Notes: generated by a model from the sequence alone, not told the origin. 64,000 bases of DNA from DATFTE01 sp963840665 (GCA_963840665.1 CAWIZO010000006.1:744001-808000); one strand, 5' to 3'. Positions 50,369 to 59,814 are shown, counted from the first letter of the stretch. Numbers and translations are program-made.

Positions 50369-51790
50369 CTAGTTGCCGTATTTGCTAGCCAAGTATTTGG
50401 CGACTTCGCTCTCAAGTTGCCCGTAATCGGAGTGAATGGTGTTCCGCAGAGCAGCCTCGGTAGAACTCCCCTCATTCAGACGTGCCAACACACGCATGAG
50501 ATCGCTCATGCCGTATGTGTCATTGATGTAGTCCACTGCGGCCAGCGATTCGTCGTAGGCCAGCACCGCTTCGATGGGAGAGAAGCGCATGAAACTTCCT
50601 TCGAGGGCGTTAAAGGGGATTTGATGCTGGTCGCGAAACAGTTGTGCAAGACGCTGTCCGTGAGACGAAAGGGACTTTGGTTCCATGGCCTGTGCGATCC
50701 CCTCGTGCAGCCACTGCGGACAACGTCCTCCAGAAAGTTGATTGATAAACGAATGGGCCAGTTCATGTTTCAACACACGCGCTAATTCCGGCGTGACCGA
50801 GTTCAGGCCTTCCACCGGTATGCGCAATTTGCCATCGTTGACTGCTCCACTCCACGATGGAGCCTGCGTTACATCAAAAAACGTCTGCCCTGTATAAAGG
50901 ATCACAGGAATGCTGGCGTGCGGAGAGACTCCAAACTCGCGGACCAGATCGTCGTATTCTGATTCCAGGGTGTCGACTATGCTGCGACGCAATTCTTCGG
51001 AGGTCTGCTTGCCCTTATACCGCAAAGTGAAGTGACTGGTCTCGCGCTCCGAATAGTCAGCTTCGGCCTTGGCCTCCCGTTCTGCTTTGGCAAGGTACTG
51101 CAGGAGCGTCGCATCAGGACGAAGCGCGAGCGACTTCTTCCAGCTTTGAATCGCATCCTTATTATGATCGGCGGCGAACTGTGCGTAGCCGAGAACAGCC
51201 AAAGCGTCCGGAGACTCGGGTGCAATGCGAACCGCGCGTTCCGCATACGGTAAAGCCTCCGCAGGATTGCCGGTGCGAACCAGCAATGCCGCGTAGTAAT
51301 TCAGAATCGTAGGATTCTGTCCGTCGAAGCGAATGGCCGTTTCGAAGTTGCTTTTGGCCTTGCTGAAATTCCCGCGGTCAAACTCGAATTTGCCGGCCAG
51401 AAAATATCCAGCAGCTGTTTGGCGGGCGTTACCCTGTTGTTCAAACGCAGAGAGCGCGTCGTAGTCCACTTTTTCGTCATGAATGATTTTGTCGGCCAGC
51501 GCGGGGTCGTTCTTGAGGTTGTCAGTCGGAGCGAACTCTGGAATGTCCTTGGTGCCGCCTCCGCCAGCTTCTGAGGCATATACCGGCCTGACGCCGCCTG
51601 CGTCCACTCGATCCACTGAAGTCTTGAGGATGGCGTACGAGTCGTCGCCGACATCGTATTCAAGGTGAACACCATTGTCGCGGACGTGATCGGCCCAGAT
51701 GGTGCGTCCGTTTTTGAGATGGATTACCTCGGCCGGCGAGCAAACCGCGGCGAGGACCAGGGCCAATAGAAAGATGACAGATGCCCGCAT
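50369..51790 (-). CDS. TPR protein with gluzincin (DUF1570/peptidase MA-like) domain
   Basis: This 473-residue secreted protein has an N-terminal signal (to PAEVIHL) and a small beta domain resembling SH3-like modules (LKNGRTIWADHVRD). Three to four TPR units (about 120-235: AAGYFLAGKFEFDRGNFSKA, NYYAALLVRTGNPAEAL, DALAVLGYAQFAADHNKDAI) follow, then a metallopeptidase-like domain with HELAHSF (HExxH, about residue 340) and WLHEGIAQ (third ligand Glu). It starts 38 bp from the divergent M1-like gene, so they share a promoter region. Confidence 0.82.
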   Translation of the reverse strand: MRASVIFLLALVLAAVCSPAEVIHLKNGRTIWADHVRDNGVHLEYDVGDDSYAILKTSVDRVDAGGVRPVYASEAGGGGTKDIPEFAPTDNLKNDPALADKIIHDEKVDYDALSAFEQQGNARQTAAGYFLAGKFEFDRGNFSKAKSNFETAIRFDGQNPTILNYYAALLVRTGNPAEALPYAERAVRIAPESPDALAVLGYAQFAADHNKDAIQSWKKSLALRPDATLLQYLAKAEREAKAEADYSERETSHFTLRYKGKQTSEELRRSIVDTLESEYDDLVREFGVSPHASIPVILYTGQTFFDVTQAPSWSGAVNDGKLRIPVEGLNSVTPELARVLKHELAHSFINQLSGGRCPQWLHEGIAQAMEPKSLSSHGQRLAQLFRDQHQIPFNALEGSFMRFSPIEAVLAYDESLAAVDYINDTYGMSDLMRVLARLNEGSSTEAALRNTIHSDYGQLESEVAKYLASKYGN

Positions 51791-51828
51791 TTAAGCGCAT
51801 TCTAGCAACCAGGGAGAGGACTCCGTAG

Positions 51829-54339
51829 GTGACCAAGGTAACGAAGTTGCTCGTCTGGGTATGGATGATCTTTGGGTCCGCCGCAATCCTCAGTGCGGGT
51901 ACGATCAACGCCGAGGCGCTGTATGACCAGCTAGGGAACGTCGGCCTCGACCCGGCTCGCGTCTATGAGGTTCGCGGCACGCAGTTCAATCGCGGCGCAA
52001 TTCAGATCAGCCTCGACGCCGGAACGATTGCCTTCACCGAGGATGTAGTGGGCCGCGTCACCGGAGCCTTCTTTGAGGGCGACGGAGAAGTGTTGTTAGT
52101 ACCGCCGGATCAGGCTGAACGGTCGTCCATGGCGTTATTTACCGGCGCCGCGATTCTGGAAGAACGCTTTGTCAGCGGCTACTTCCGTTTTAACGACGAC
52201 ACCTTCAACGAGCTGCAACCGACCCTGCGTCCCGCCGATAACGCTCAAGACTTCGTTTCGCAATGGAACCCGACTGCGAAGAATCTGGCGGCTGGCGATT
52301 CGCTTCGCCTCCTTCTGGGGTTTAGTAGATTGTTGCCAACCTCTGAAGGCACTCAACCAGACGTGAAAGCCCAGGAATCGCCCAGCGACGATCGCATCTT
52401 GCATGCGCGCTTGCAGGGCAGAAAACTGGGAACTTTCGACCTCTATTTCGACGCAGCCGCCGCCGAACAGATTTGGGCTGGACAACTAAAAACAGCCTAT
52501 GGCTCGAACTTCTACGATGTCTGGACGTCGTTCTCCCTGCCGCATCCTGGAGCGCATCGCACCGTCAATGGCATCACAGCGGAGGAAGGCAAGACCGACA
52601 CAGTCGCTGTGTCGCAATACAAGATACGCGCAGAGGTTGCGCCACCGACTACTCTGAACGCCGATGCGACTCTGCAGATGGAAGTGCGGCAAGGTGGGCA
52701 AAGAGCGGCGCTATTCGAGCTCTCGCGTTTCCTGCAAATCAAGACACTCGAGGCCGACGGGCAGCCGGTTGAGTTTATTCATAATCAGGCGATCGAAGGA
52801 ACGCAGCTGGCGCGCCGGGGCAACGATCTTGTCGCCATTGTCTTTCCGCAGCCATTGCGCACCGGACAGAAGATACAGCTGCACTTCGTGTACGGGGGCG
52901 AGGTCCTTTCCGAAGCCGGAGGCGGGTTGCTGTACGTGGGCGCCCGGGGCACGTGGTATCCCAATCGCGGCCTCGCGATGGCCGATTTCGATCTGGAATT
53001 CCACTATCCGCCGGGCTGGACATTGCTCGCCACTGGAAAACGCACGGAAGATTCATCCGTTAAACCGGTGGACGTGCTTCAATCGAGCCGCTGGGTCTCA
53101 GAGCGGCCTATTCCTTTAGCAGGCTTCAATCTCGGCAAGTATTCGCGCGCGACCGCGCGCGCCGGTGAAATTAGCGTGGACACTTACGCGGCCTCGAGTG
53201 TGGAGCGCACGTTCCCGCAGGCACAGGCGCAAGCGGAAGTAACCCTTCCCGATATTCCAAATCCTTCCCACCATCACCAAACCGTCATTCTGACCGCCCC
53301 GCCGCCACCCTCGCCGGTAAAAAATGCGCAACCATTGGCCGATCGTGCGGCGCAAGCGATTGATTTTTTCGGTCAACACTTTGGCCCCTACCCATACAGT
53401 CATCTGGCGCTCACGCAGATGCCAGGGGATCTCAGCCAAGGTTGGCCGGGGTTGATCTTTCTCTCGAGTCTCTCGTTTCTTACGCCGCAGGAACAGGCGC
53501 AACTTCACATGACGGACGTGGATGCGGTCTTAAGTCAGACGGTGGTGACGCATGAAACTGCTCACCAGTGGTGGGGAGATCTAGTGGTGTGGAGCGGCTA
53601 TCGCGATCAATGGCTGGTAGAAGCGCTCGCTAATTACAGTGCGCTGATGATGCTTGAGTCGCAGGACCCCGCGAAATTTCGCCTGGTGATGGACAAGTAT
53701 CGCAACGATCTTGTCCGGAAAGACAAGGATGGTGTCGCGGCGCTCGAAGCGGGGCCGGTCACACTGGGTAGCAGGCTCTCCAATTCCCGGTTTCCGAACG
53801 GATACGATGAGATCAGTTATGGCCGGGGCACGTGGCTGATCCATATGCTGCGTTGCATGCTGCGTGACGGCCAGAAGTCTACAAATGCCGGCACCCACGA
53901 TTCGTCGACAGAGCCCATTTTTCGCGTGCTGAAAGAGGTTAGAGATCGTTATCAGGGCAAGTCCATCACGACGCGGGAACTGCTCGATGTGTTTTCCGAG
54001 GAACTACCTCCGTCGCTGCGTTATGAAGGGCACAAATCTCTCGATTGGTTTTATGAGGGATGGATCAGCGGCACCGCTGTCCCACACTTCGAAGTGCAGG
54101 CGGTCAAGTATCTCGACAAGGGCCAGACCACAGTGGTAAGTGGAACCATTTTGCAAAAATCCGCTCCCAAAGATCTGGTGACGGCGGTACCTGTGTTTGC
54201 CTTCGTCGACGGACGGAGTGTGTTCTTGGGGCGCGTGTTCGCTGAAGGACCAGAGACGCCTTTCCGCCTGAATGCGCCCTCGGGGGCACGAAGGGTCGTA
54301 CTGGATCCCGGGCAGACATTGCTTGCGCGTCTAAAGTAG
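51829..54339 (+). CDS. M1-family metallopeptidase homologue without the exopeptidase GxMEN motif
   Basis: This 836-residue secreted protein has a hydrophobic signal at about 6-22. Residues 280-500 form the saddle-like beta domain of M1 aminopeptidases. The zinc motif HETAHQWWGD is at about 575-584 with the third ligand Glu about residue 598 (WLVEALANY), and YGRGTWLIHMLR supplies the likely catalytic Tyr. The usual GxMENPGL exopeptidase motif reads SQGWPGLIF, so the Glu that anchors a free N-terminus is absent. The first 270 residues are an extra domain I do not recognise. The start is GTG 51829 with GGGAGAGGA upstream. Confidence 0.8.
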   Translation: MTKVTKLLVWVWMIFGSAAILSAGTINAEALYDQLGNVGLDPARVYEVRGTQFNRGAIQISLDAGTIAFTEDVVGRVTGAFFEGDGEVLLVPPDQAERSSMALFTGAAILEERFVSGYFRFNDDTFNELQPTLRPADNAQDFVSQWNPTAKNLAAGDSLRLLLGFSRLLPTSEGTQPDVKAQESPSDDRILHARLQGRKLGTFDLYFDAAAAEQIWAGQLKTAYGSNFYDVWTSFSLPHPGAHRTVNGITAEEGKTDTVAVSQYKIRAEVAPPTTLNADATLQMEVRQGGQRAALFELSRFLQIKTLEADGQPVEFIHNQAIEGTQLARRGNDLVAIVFPQPLRTGQKIQLHFVYGGEVLSEAGGGLLYVGARGTWYPNRGLAMADFDLEFHYPPGWTLLATGKRTEDSSVKPVDVLQSSRWVSERPIPLAGFNLGKYSRATARAGEISVDTYAASSVERTFPQAQAQAEVTLPDIPNPSHHHQTVILTAPPPPSPVKNAQPLADRAAQAIDFFGQHFGPYPYSHLALTQMPGDLSQGWPGLIFLSSLSFLTPQEQAQLHMTDVDAVLSQTVVTHETAHQWWGDLVVWSGYRDQWLVEALANYSALMMLESQDPAKFRLVMDKYRNDLVRKDKDGVAALEAGPVTLGSRLSNSRFPNGYDEISYGRGTWLIHMLRCMLRDGQKSTNAGTHDSSTEPIFRVLKEVRDRYQGKSITTRELLDVFSEELPPSLRYEGHKSLDWFYEGWISGTAVPHFEVQAVKYLDKGQTTVVSGTILQKSAPKDLVTAVPVFAFVDGRSVFLGRVFAEGPETPFRLNAPSGARRVVLDPGQTLLARLK

Positions 54340-54486
54340 CCGTGCCGACCCGATTCCGGAATTCTTCCCGCATTTCTTCATGGTTTCTTCCCGAACTGAT
54401 TCTTCGTCTCGGCGGCTGCAGGATTGTCCACATCTCCTCTCGCTCGAAGTGATTGTCTCCAAAGAAACAAGCTCACTAGCGTGAGG

Positions 54487-54501
54487 TGGCATCGTGGGTG
54501 C
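54487..54501 (+). promoter_or_regulatory. Possible sigma-54 promoter before the single-receiver gene
   Basis: TGGCA at 54487-54491 and TGC at 54499-54501 have the correct ten-base spacing between GG and GC and fit the consensus at the -24 box. The predicted start (about 54513) falls within the ribosome site AAGGGAG, giving a leader of only 12 bases, which weakens the call. Confidence 0.3.
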
Positions 54502-54524
54502 AATGGTCTCTAAGGGAGCAGCCA

Positions 54525-54983
54525 ATGGATTGCCGAGAACTGATTGACACTGGGGATGCGAGCCTCTCGCCGTCACCCGCTTTTTCTGAATCGGATCAAG
54601 CTATTCTTCTGGTGGAAGATGAGCGCCTGGTGCGCGAAGTGGCGGGTGAAGTTCTCAGGTCGGCCGGCTACCGAGTGTGGAAGGCGGCGAGTGCCGCGGA
54701 AGCGCTGCAACTTTTTGAGCGACACCTCGCGGACATCAAACTTCTTATCGCCGACGTCGTGTTGCCGGATGATCGTGGACCGAACCTGGCGCAAAGATTG
54801 CAGGTTGCCGGAGGATGGTTTCAAACGATTTTGATCTCGGGATATCCCGAGAGAATGATTGCGAACGGCGCTCATGAACAGTCTACGTTCTTTTATCTAG
54901 CCAAACCTTTTTCCGCCGAGATGCTTATTCGAAAAGTGAAGCAGGTTCTCAGTCTGCGAGAAATGTCTACATCGCCTTACTGA
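54525..54983 (+). CDS. Single-domain response regulator (receiver only)
   Basis: This 152-residue protein has a receiver domain at about 25-145 with acidic pocket LLVEDERL, phospho-acceptor Asp77 (LLIADVVLPDDRG), Ser in ILISGYPE and Lys127 (YLAKPFS). No output domain is attached, as in CheY-like relays. The N-terminal 24 residues are Ser/Pro-rich. ATG 54525 follows AAGGGAG by six bases. It ends within the convergent HDOD gene (7-base overlap). Confidence 0.88.
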   Translation: MDCRELIDTGDASLSPSPAFSESDQAILLVEDERLVREVAGEVLRSAGYRVWKAASAAEALQLFERHLADIKLLIADVVLPDDRGPNLAQRLQVAGGWFQTILISGYPERMIANGAHEQSTFFYLAKPFSAEMLIRKVKQVLSLREMSTSPY

Positions 54984-55876
54984 GTTCGATAAAGCTGATT
55001 CACAAGCCGCTGAACTTCGTCGAGGTAAGACTCCAACTCAAAGGTGAAACGCGCCCAATCAAAAGTTTCAAGCGCCGGGCATTCCTTGAGTAGAAGCGCG
55101 AACGCAGGCTCTTCCACAAAGTCAACTTGCCGTTCTTCTGAATAGCCATGGCCAATGTTCTCCATTCGGCAGAGCAAGTCACTGAGTGAAACCAGAGCTA
55201 GTAGCGATCGATACTGCTGTGGCGCATTCTGCGGTTCATGATGATAACGGACTGTAGCCGCAAGATCGGCCGTGAGCCCCCAGCGTTCGGCGATCAATTC
55301 GCCGCTTTCGCAGTGCGTTAGTCCCAGGGTTCTGAACTCGGCTTCGTGCAAAGGAACGCCTTCCGCGCGCGCTAGTTCGATCGCCGCTCCAAACTCTTTG
55401 GGAAGGATCCACAAATTGACCAGAATGCCAAGATCATGCAGCAGCCCTGCGAGATGGGCTTTCCCTGCGTCGGGGAAGCCGATTTTCTGCGCGAAGTGGC
55501 GGCAAACCAAAGCGCAGCCCATCGAGTGCTCCCAAAAAACAATCGGGTCGATCTGGTCCTGGTCACCGGGGAACAACTTAAGCACTGAGCAGGAGACCGC
55601 GATGTCCCGCATGCGCTGCATGCCGAGCGCGACGACCGCATCACGGACGCTTCCGACCCCGGCGTACCGGCCATAGAGCGGGGAATTCACCATGTGCAGA
55701 CATTGCGCCGCCAGCGACTTATCTTGAGAGATGAGATCGACCACCCGTTGAATTTTCAGGCTCTCGATTGGCTGTTCAAGATAATTCAGCAACGGTGTGA
55801 GCACCACTGGGATGCTCGGCATGCGATCGAGCCCTTCCAGCTTCGTTAACAATATCTCTCTGGGTTGGCAGCTCAT
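54977..55876 (-). CDS. HDOD-domain protein
   Basis: This 299-residue protein is made of one HDOD domain (about 15-215: MPSIPVVLTPLLNYL, MVNSPLYG, RDAVVALGMQRMRDI, HLAGLLHDLGILVN, RYHHEPQNAP). HDOD proteins are non-enzymatic relatives of HD domains found in signalling and motility clusters. It overlaps the upstream cheR by four bases (ATGA), so they form one operon. Confidence 0.9.
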   Translation of the reverse strand: MSCQPREILLTKLEGLDRMPSIPVVLTPLLNYLEQPIESLKIQRVVDLISQDKSLAAQCLHMVNSPLYGRYAGVGSVRDAVVALGMQRMRDIAVSCSVLKLFPGDQDQIDPIVFWEHSMGCALVCRHFAQKIGFPDAGKAHLAGLLHDLGILVNLWILPKEFGAAIELARAEGVPLHEAEFRTLGLTHCESGELIAERWGLTADLAATVRYHHEPQNAPQQYRSLLALVSLSDLLCRMENIGHGYSEERQVDFVEEPAFALLLKECPALETFDWARFTFELESYLDEVQRLVNQLYRTQ

Positions 55877-56772
55877 AAAGTCACCTTGGGCATCGTTTGC
55901 CGCTTTTCCGCCTTGATGTAGGCGGTGGCGGAGGGGAAGTGCACGAGTTTGAAATCTTCGCTAATTCCGTACAGCGATTCGGCATGGCCCAAGAAGAGGT
56001 ATCCGTGTCCTAGTAGATTGCTATAGAAATGCTGGATCACTCGCCGCTTGGAAGCCGCGTCGAAATAAATAAGGACGTTCGCGCACATCACCAGATCGAG
56101 CCCTTTCATGAAAGCCATGCGGCCATCGTCGAACAGGTTGAGGCGGCTGAAATTGACATGGGCCTTCACTTCCTGGCTCACTTCCAGATCTTCGCCCTTC
56201 ACGGCGAAATATTTCTGCCGAAAATAGGCGGTAAGGTTGCGCGTGCTGTACTTCCCGTAGACACCTAGCTTGCAGTGAGCCAACGATCGCTCGTTGAGAT
56301 CGGTCGCCATGATTTCGAAATTCCATCCCTTGAGCCTCGCGGCGGTTTCCTCAAGCAGAATCATGCTCAGCGTGTAGGCTTCTTCTCCAGTTGAACAACC
56401 GGCGCTCCAGATGCGGAGATTTTTTACAGGAATCTTCGAGCGAGCCTCGAGAATGTGAGGAATTACGACATTGCGGACCGCGTCCAGTTGAGGAACATTG
56501 CGAAAAAAACAGGTTTCTCCGATCGTAATCTCATTCAGCAGGCTAATCAGTTCCGCCTGTCGTATCGGCTTGATGGTGAGGCAGTCGTAATAATCACGCA
56601 GGGTCTTCACACCGAGCGCTTGCATGCGTCTGCCGCAGCGATCTTCCATCATCTTTAACTTGTTGTCGGGTTGAAATATGCCAGCCACCTGGTAGACGAG
56701 ATCCCGGATGCGAACCAATTGAGCATCGGGAGGACCGGCGGGTGGGGCCAATGCTGCGGTCGTAGTCGTCAT
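55873..56772 (-). CDS. cheR: CheR-type chemoreceptor methyltransferase
   Basis: This 299-residue SAM-dependent glutamate O-methyltransferase has an N-terminal helical CheR domain with TIGETCFFRN and the SAM site RIWSAGCSTGEEAYTLSMIL. These are followed by MATDLNERSLAHCKLGVYGKYS and FDLVMC-like DLVMCANVLIYFD, and the end is GHAESL. No MCP, CheA or CheB is in the window. It lies downstream of the receiver-MotB fusion and upstream of the HDOD gene. Confidence 0.93.
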   Translation of the reverse strand: MTTTTAALAPPAGPPDAQLVRIRDLVYQVAGIFQPDNKLKMMEDRCGRRMQALGVKTLRDYYDCLTIKPIRQAELISLLNEITIGETCFFRNVPQLDAVRNVVIPHILEARSKIPVKNLRIWSAGCSTGEEAYTLSMILLEETAARLKGWNFEIMATDLNERSLAHCKLGVYGKYSTRNLTAYFRQKYFAVKGEDLEVSQEVKAHVNFSRLNLFDDGRMAFMKGLDLVMCANVLIYFDAASKRRVIQHFYSNLLGHGYLFLGHAESLYGISEDFKLVHFPSATAYIKAEKRQTMPKVTL

Positions 56773-57023
56773 CCTGCGATTCCCTCGAGACGGGCGCTTT
56801 CAATGCTTGTCACGAATGCGGCCGGAAGCGGTCTTGGAACAACGACTCCGGCTCGAATAATGACTTCATCGGTCCCAGCGCTCTGGAACTTTATGAAATC
56901 GCCAGATCTAAGGGTGAGTTTCTGCAGGAGAAGAAGGATCCGCGGTCCCCGCCAGAAGAAGCAATCGGGCGAGTTAACCGAGAAGGCTGCTTTCCCAGAA
57001 TCACCACATCCAAGCGCCGGTTC
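56769..57023 (-). other. Possible gene remnant between the MotB-like fusion and cheR
   Basis: A frame of about 85 codons, different from that of the fusion protein, is open from 57023 to a TGA overlapping the cheR ATG (ATGA), but contains no ATG, GTG or TTG. Its translation from about 56930 (LQKLTLRSGDFIKFQSAGTD, then DEVIIRAGVVVP) looks protein-like and faintly recalls the SpoA domain of FliM/FliN. It may be the truncated end of a motility gene, or chance. Confidence 0.25.
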
Positions 57024-58249
57024 TTAGCACGACCCGCGTCATTTTGGTTGTCGGACACGGGATGGAACTCGGCATACCCAGCCGCGGAAAGCCGGTCAGC
57101 GGGGAAGTTGTATTTCGCAATCAGCAGGTGAATCATCTGCGTGGCGCGCGCTGTCGACAATTCCCAGTTATCGGCAAACTTCTGATTATGGATAGGAACG
57201 TTGTCGGTGTGACCCTCGATCCGGATGCGATATTCCTTTTGCTCCAGCAGGTTCGCCATCCGGCTGAACGCGGTGAGCGAATCGGCTTTGATCTCTGCCG
57301 AGCCACTGTCAAAGAAACCAATCTCCCGCAAGCTGACTACCAGGCCGTCGGGCTCCGTGCGCAGGGCAACTTCCTGGCGCGCGATTTCCGGCGCCAGAGC
57401 TTGCTCCAACTCGTGGCGCAAAGCGGTTAGGTCGCCATTCTCCGCTCCTGAAAGGACTCCCTGAGAAGGCGGCACCATCTTCGCCAAGGCTGCAGCTCGT
57501 TTTGCGTTTTCGATCGCTTGCACGGAGTTGAACGGCATCGGATCCTGGGTGTCGACGGGAATCTGGGTGGTCGAAGCGGGGAAGACTCCGAGTTCCTGGA
57601 ATGCCACCTGAATCGCCATCGCCAGCTTGCCCACCTTCCGATGATCGACCTGGGCCGTGGAATAATTCACATAGACATCTACGACGTTGGTGCAAGTATC
57701 GAAGGACAGGTTCCAGACATGCTCAATGATCATCGCCCGGGTAATTCGGCGCCCCGCGTTGCGCATCAGATATTCCAGCAGAGAGAATTCTTTCGAAGTC
57801 AACTCGATCCTGCGCCCCGCCCGTTCCACGCGCCGCTCCACTCGATCTAGCTTCAAATCGTCGACCGCCAACACCGATTCGGCGGGAAGGTGGCTCCTCC
57901 TCAATAACGCCCGTATGCGTGCCGATAACTCCGAAAACGAAAACGGCTTCATCAGATAGTCGTCCGCCCCCATGTCCAGGCATTGGACGCGGTCTTCCAC
58001 CTTGCTTCTCGCCGTAAGGATCAGCACCGGCATACTGGATTTGCGAGTCCTTACGCTGCGCAGGATCGAAATACCATCTAGTCGCGGCATGTTCAGATCT
58101 CGAACGACCAGGTCGTAGTCAAACTCCGCCGCCATCGCCCGCGCTTGTTCTCCATCGGCTGAGATATCGACTGCATAGTGTTCGGATTCCAGCCCTTTTT
58201 TCACGAAGCTTGCGAGAGGCCCGTCATCTTCCGCGATCAGGATGCGCAT
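56891..58249 (-). CDS. Response regulator (receiver-winged helix) fused to a MotB/OmpA C-terminal domain
   Basis: This 452-residue chimeric protein begins with a receiver (Asp51 in VVRDLNMP, Lys101 in MKPFS) and an OmpR-type winged helix (about 125-196: LTSKEFSLLEYLMRNAGR, EHVWN, TNVVDVYVNY). It then switches at about residue 197 (near base 57661) to sequence typical of MotB after its membrane helix (STAQVDHRKVGKLAMAIQV, AFQELGVFPAS). The OmpA-like peptidoglycan-binding domain lies at about 300-420 (RIEGHTDNVPI, NWELSTARA, AKNRRLDVVIL). The last wing hairpin of the DNA-binding domain and the MotB membrane segment are both missing at the join. A deletion that fused two genes, or an assembly chimera, explains this better than an evolved fusion. 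Confidence 0.8.
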   Translation of the reverse strand: MRILIAEDDGPLASFVKKGLESEHYAVDISADGEQARAMAAEFDYDLVVRDLNMPRLDGISILRSVRTRKSSMPVLILTARSKVEDRVQCLDMGADDYLMKPFSFSELSARIRALLRRSHLPAESVLAVDDLKLDRVERRVERAGRRIELTSKEFSLLEYLMRNAGRRITRAMIIEHVWNLSFDTCTNVVDVYVNYSTAQVDHRKVGKLAMAIQVAFQELGVFPASTTQIPVDTQDPMPFNSVQAIENAKRAAALAKMVPPSQGVLSGAENGDLTALRHELEQALAPEIARQEVALRTEPDGLVVSLREIGFFDSGSAEIKADSLTAFSRMANLLEQKEYRIRIEGHTDNVPIHNQKFADNWELSTARATQMIHLLIAKYNFPADRLSAAGYAEFHPVSDNQNDAGRAKNRRLDVVILGKQPSRLTRPIASSGGDRGSFFSCRNSPLDLAIS

Positions 58250-58456
58250 GAGATTCCTCTAATCTGACAATTCCGATTCTAGGCAGCGCGTGAGTAATCG
58301 GAACGGATTACCGCTTGCACGAAGGGCGCTATTTCCCGCTACGGGATGGAACTCGGGATTAGGAACCGGGCTCCGGGAACCCATACAGCCACTCACTGAT
58401 CTCCATCGATAGAGCGATAATCTTGGGAATCGTTTTTTGGCCGCTGGAAGGACTCC

Positions 58457-59776
58457 GTGGATCTTTGGAGCCGGGGAACCCTGAAGTCTCTGGTTGTTCC
58501 TGGGGGCATACTGCTGCTCGCCGCAGTCGTGCTGATCAGCGGCATTTTCGCGTCTGTTTCCGCAGCGGGGGTCGATTACTATTACTTCGCGGTTTTCGGA
58601 GCAGGGATTCTGCTTGCCCTGCGTTTTCGCTCCAGCCGCGTCTTGTTAGCTCTGATATTCCTGCTTCTCTCCCACCGCGCCCTGGCATTTTTCTCCGCTG
58701 GGACCGGCCACACGATTGCGCCAACCCGCGTCGCGCTTGAGGCAATTGCTGTCCTTTTGCCCATTAATATCCTTATTATTGCGTTCACCCGGGAGCGCGG
58801 CTTCACCGTCCCTTCGATCGCCCCTAAGTTGTGCATTTTGTTCCTCGAATCGGTCTTTGTGGCGATTCTGTGCCGCCCGAGCCAGGTTGCCAGTCCCGCC
58901 CTGCTTCATCCCGGCTTTACTGAGCATTCCTCATTTCATTGGACCACCGTCCCCCCATTCGCCACGCTCGTGTTCGCGACAGCGTTCGTTGTTTTGGTGT
59001 TGCGCGCGCTCCTTTACCGCAAACCGCTCGAGAGCGGACTACTCTGGTCCTTGGTGGCTGCCTTTCTTGCCGTCGCTGCTGGCGGTACGGGTCGCTCGGC
59101 CACTGCCTACTTTGCGACCGCCGGATTAGTTCTCGTGAGTTCAATTATCGAGAACTCCTATGTCCTGGCTTACCACGATGAATTGACCACGCTTCCCGGA
59201 CGCCGCGCTTTCAACGAAGCTCTGCTGAGCCTCGAAGAGCCTTACTCGATCGCCGTCGTGGACATCGATCACTTCAAGCGGTTTAACGACACTCACGGAC
59301 ACGAGACCGGCGACGAAGTCCTGCGCATGGTTGCCTCCCGTCTGTCTCGCGTTTCTGGAGGCGGGCAAGCCTTCCGCGTCGGCGGAGAAGAATTCTCCAT
59401 CGTCTTTCCCAAGCTTGCTATGAGAGAAACCCTGCCTCACCTCGAGAAGGTTCGCGCGGCGGTGGAGAGTGCGACATTTCATGTGCGCGGAGGCCAGGAT
59501 CGCCGCCGTCTACCCCGCGGACCCGATCGTCGAACGTCACGCTCCAAAGGATCCCGCATTCGCGAGCTGGCTGTTGCCGAAGAGCTGACCATGGACCTAT
59601 CGGTGACGGTAAGCATCGGCGTCGCAGAACCGACAGCACGCACTGCAGTTGTGGAAGACGTCATCCGCGCCGCTGACAAGGCCCTGTACCGCGCAAAACA
59701 GGCAGGACGAAATCGTGTCGAAATCGCTGCCTCCGCTCGAGCGCGATTTCCTCGACTTAAGCGAAGCACTGCCTGA
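58457..59776 (+). CDS. Membrane-bound diguanylate cyclase (GGDEF)
   Basis: This 439-residue protein makes the second messenger c-di-GMP from GTP. The N-terminal 230 residues hold about seven hydrophobic helices of unknown sensory role. The GGDEF domain (about 240-430) has LTTLPGRRAFNEAL, VDIDHFKRFNDTHGHETGDEVL and the active-site RVGGEEF. An RxxD inhibitory site five residues upstream is absent. An insertion rich in Arg/Gly (about 345-375, GGQDRRRLPRGPDRRTSRSK) interrupts the domain before SVTVSIGVAEP. The start is GTG 58457 with GGAAGG upstream. Confidence 0.93.
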   Translation: MDLWSRGTLKSLVVPGGILLLAAVVLISGIFASVSAAGVDYYYFAVFGAGILLALRFRSSRVLLALIFLLLSHRALAFFSAGTGHTIAPTRVALEAIAVLLPINILIIAFTRERGFTVPSIAPKLCILFLESVFVAILCRPSQVASPALLHPGFTEHSSFHWTTVPPFATLVFATAFVVLVLRALLYRKPLESGLLWSLVAAFLAVAAGGTGRSATAYFATAGLVLVSSIIENSYVLAYHDELTTLPGRRAFNEALLSLEEPYSIAVVDIDHFKRFNDTHGHETGDEVLRMVASRLSRVSGGGQAFRVGGEEFSIVFPKLAMRETLPHLEKVRAAVESATFHVRGGQDRRRLPRGPDRRTSRSKGSRIRELAVAEELTMDLSVTVSIGVAEPTARTAVVEDVIRAADKALYRAKQAGRNRVEIAASARARFPRLKRSTA

Positions 59777-59814
59777 CCCTCAGTCTCGGCTAATGTGCTA
59801 GAGTCAATTTCTTC

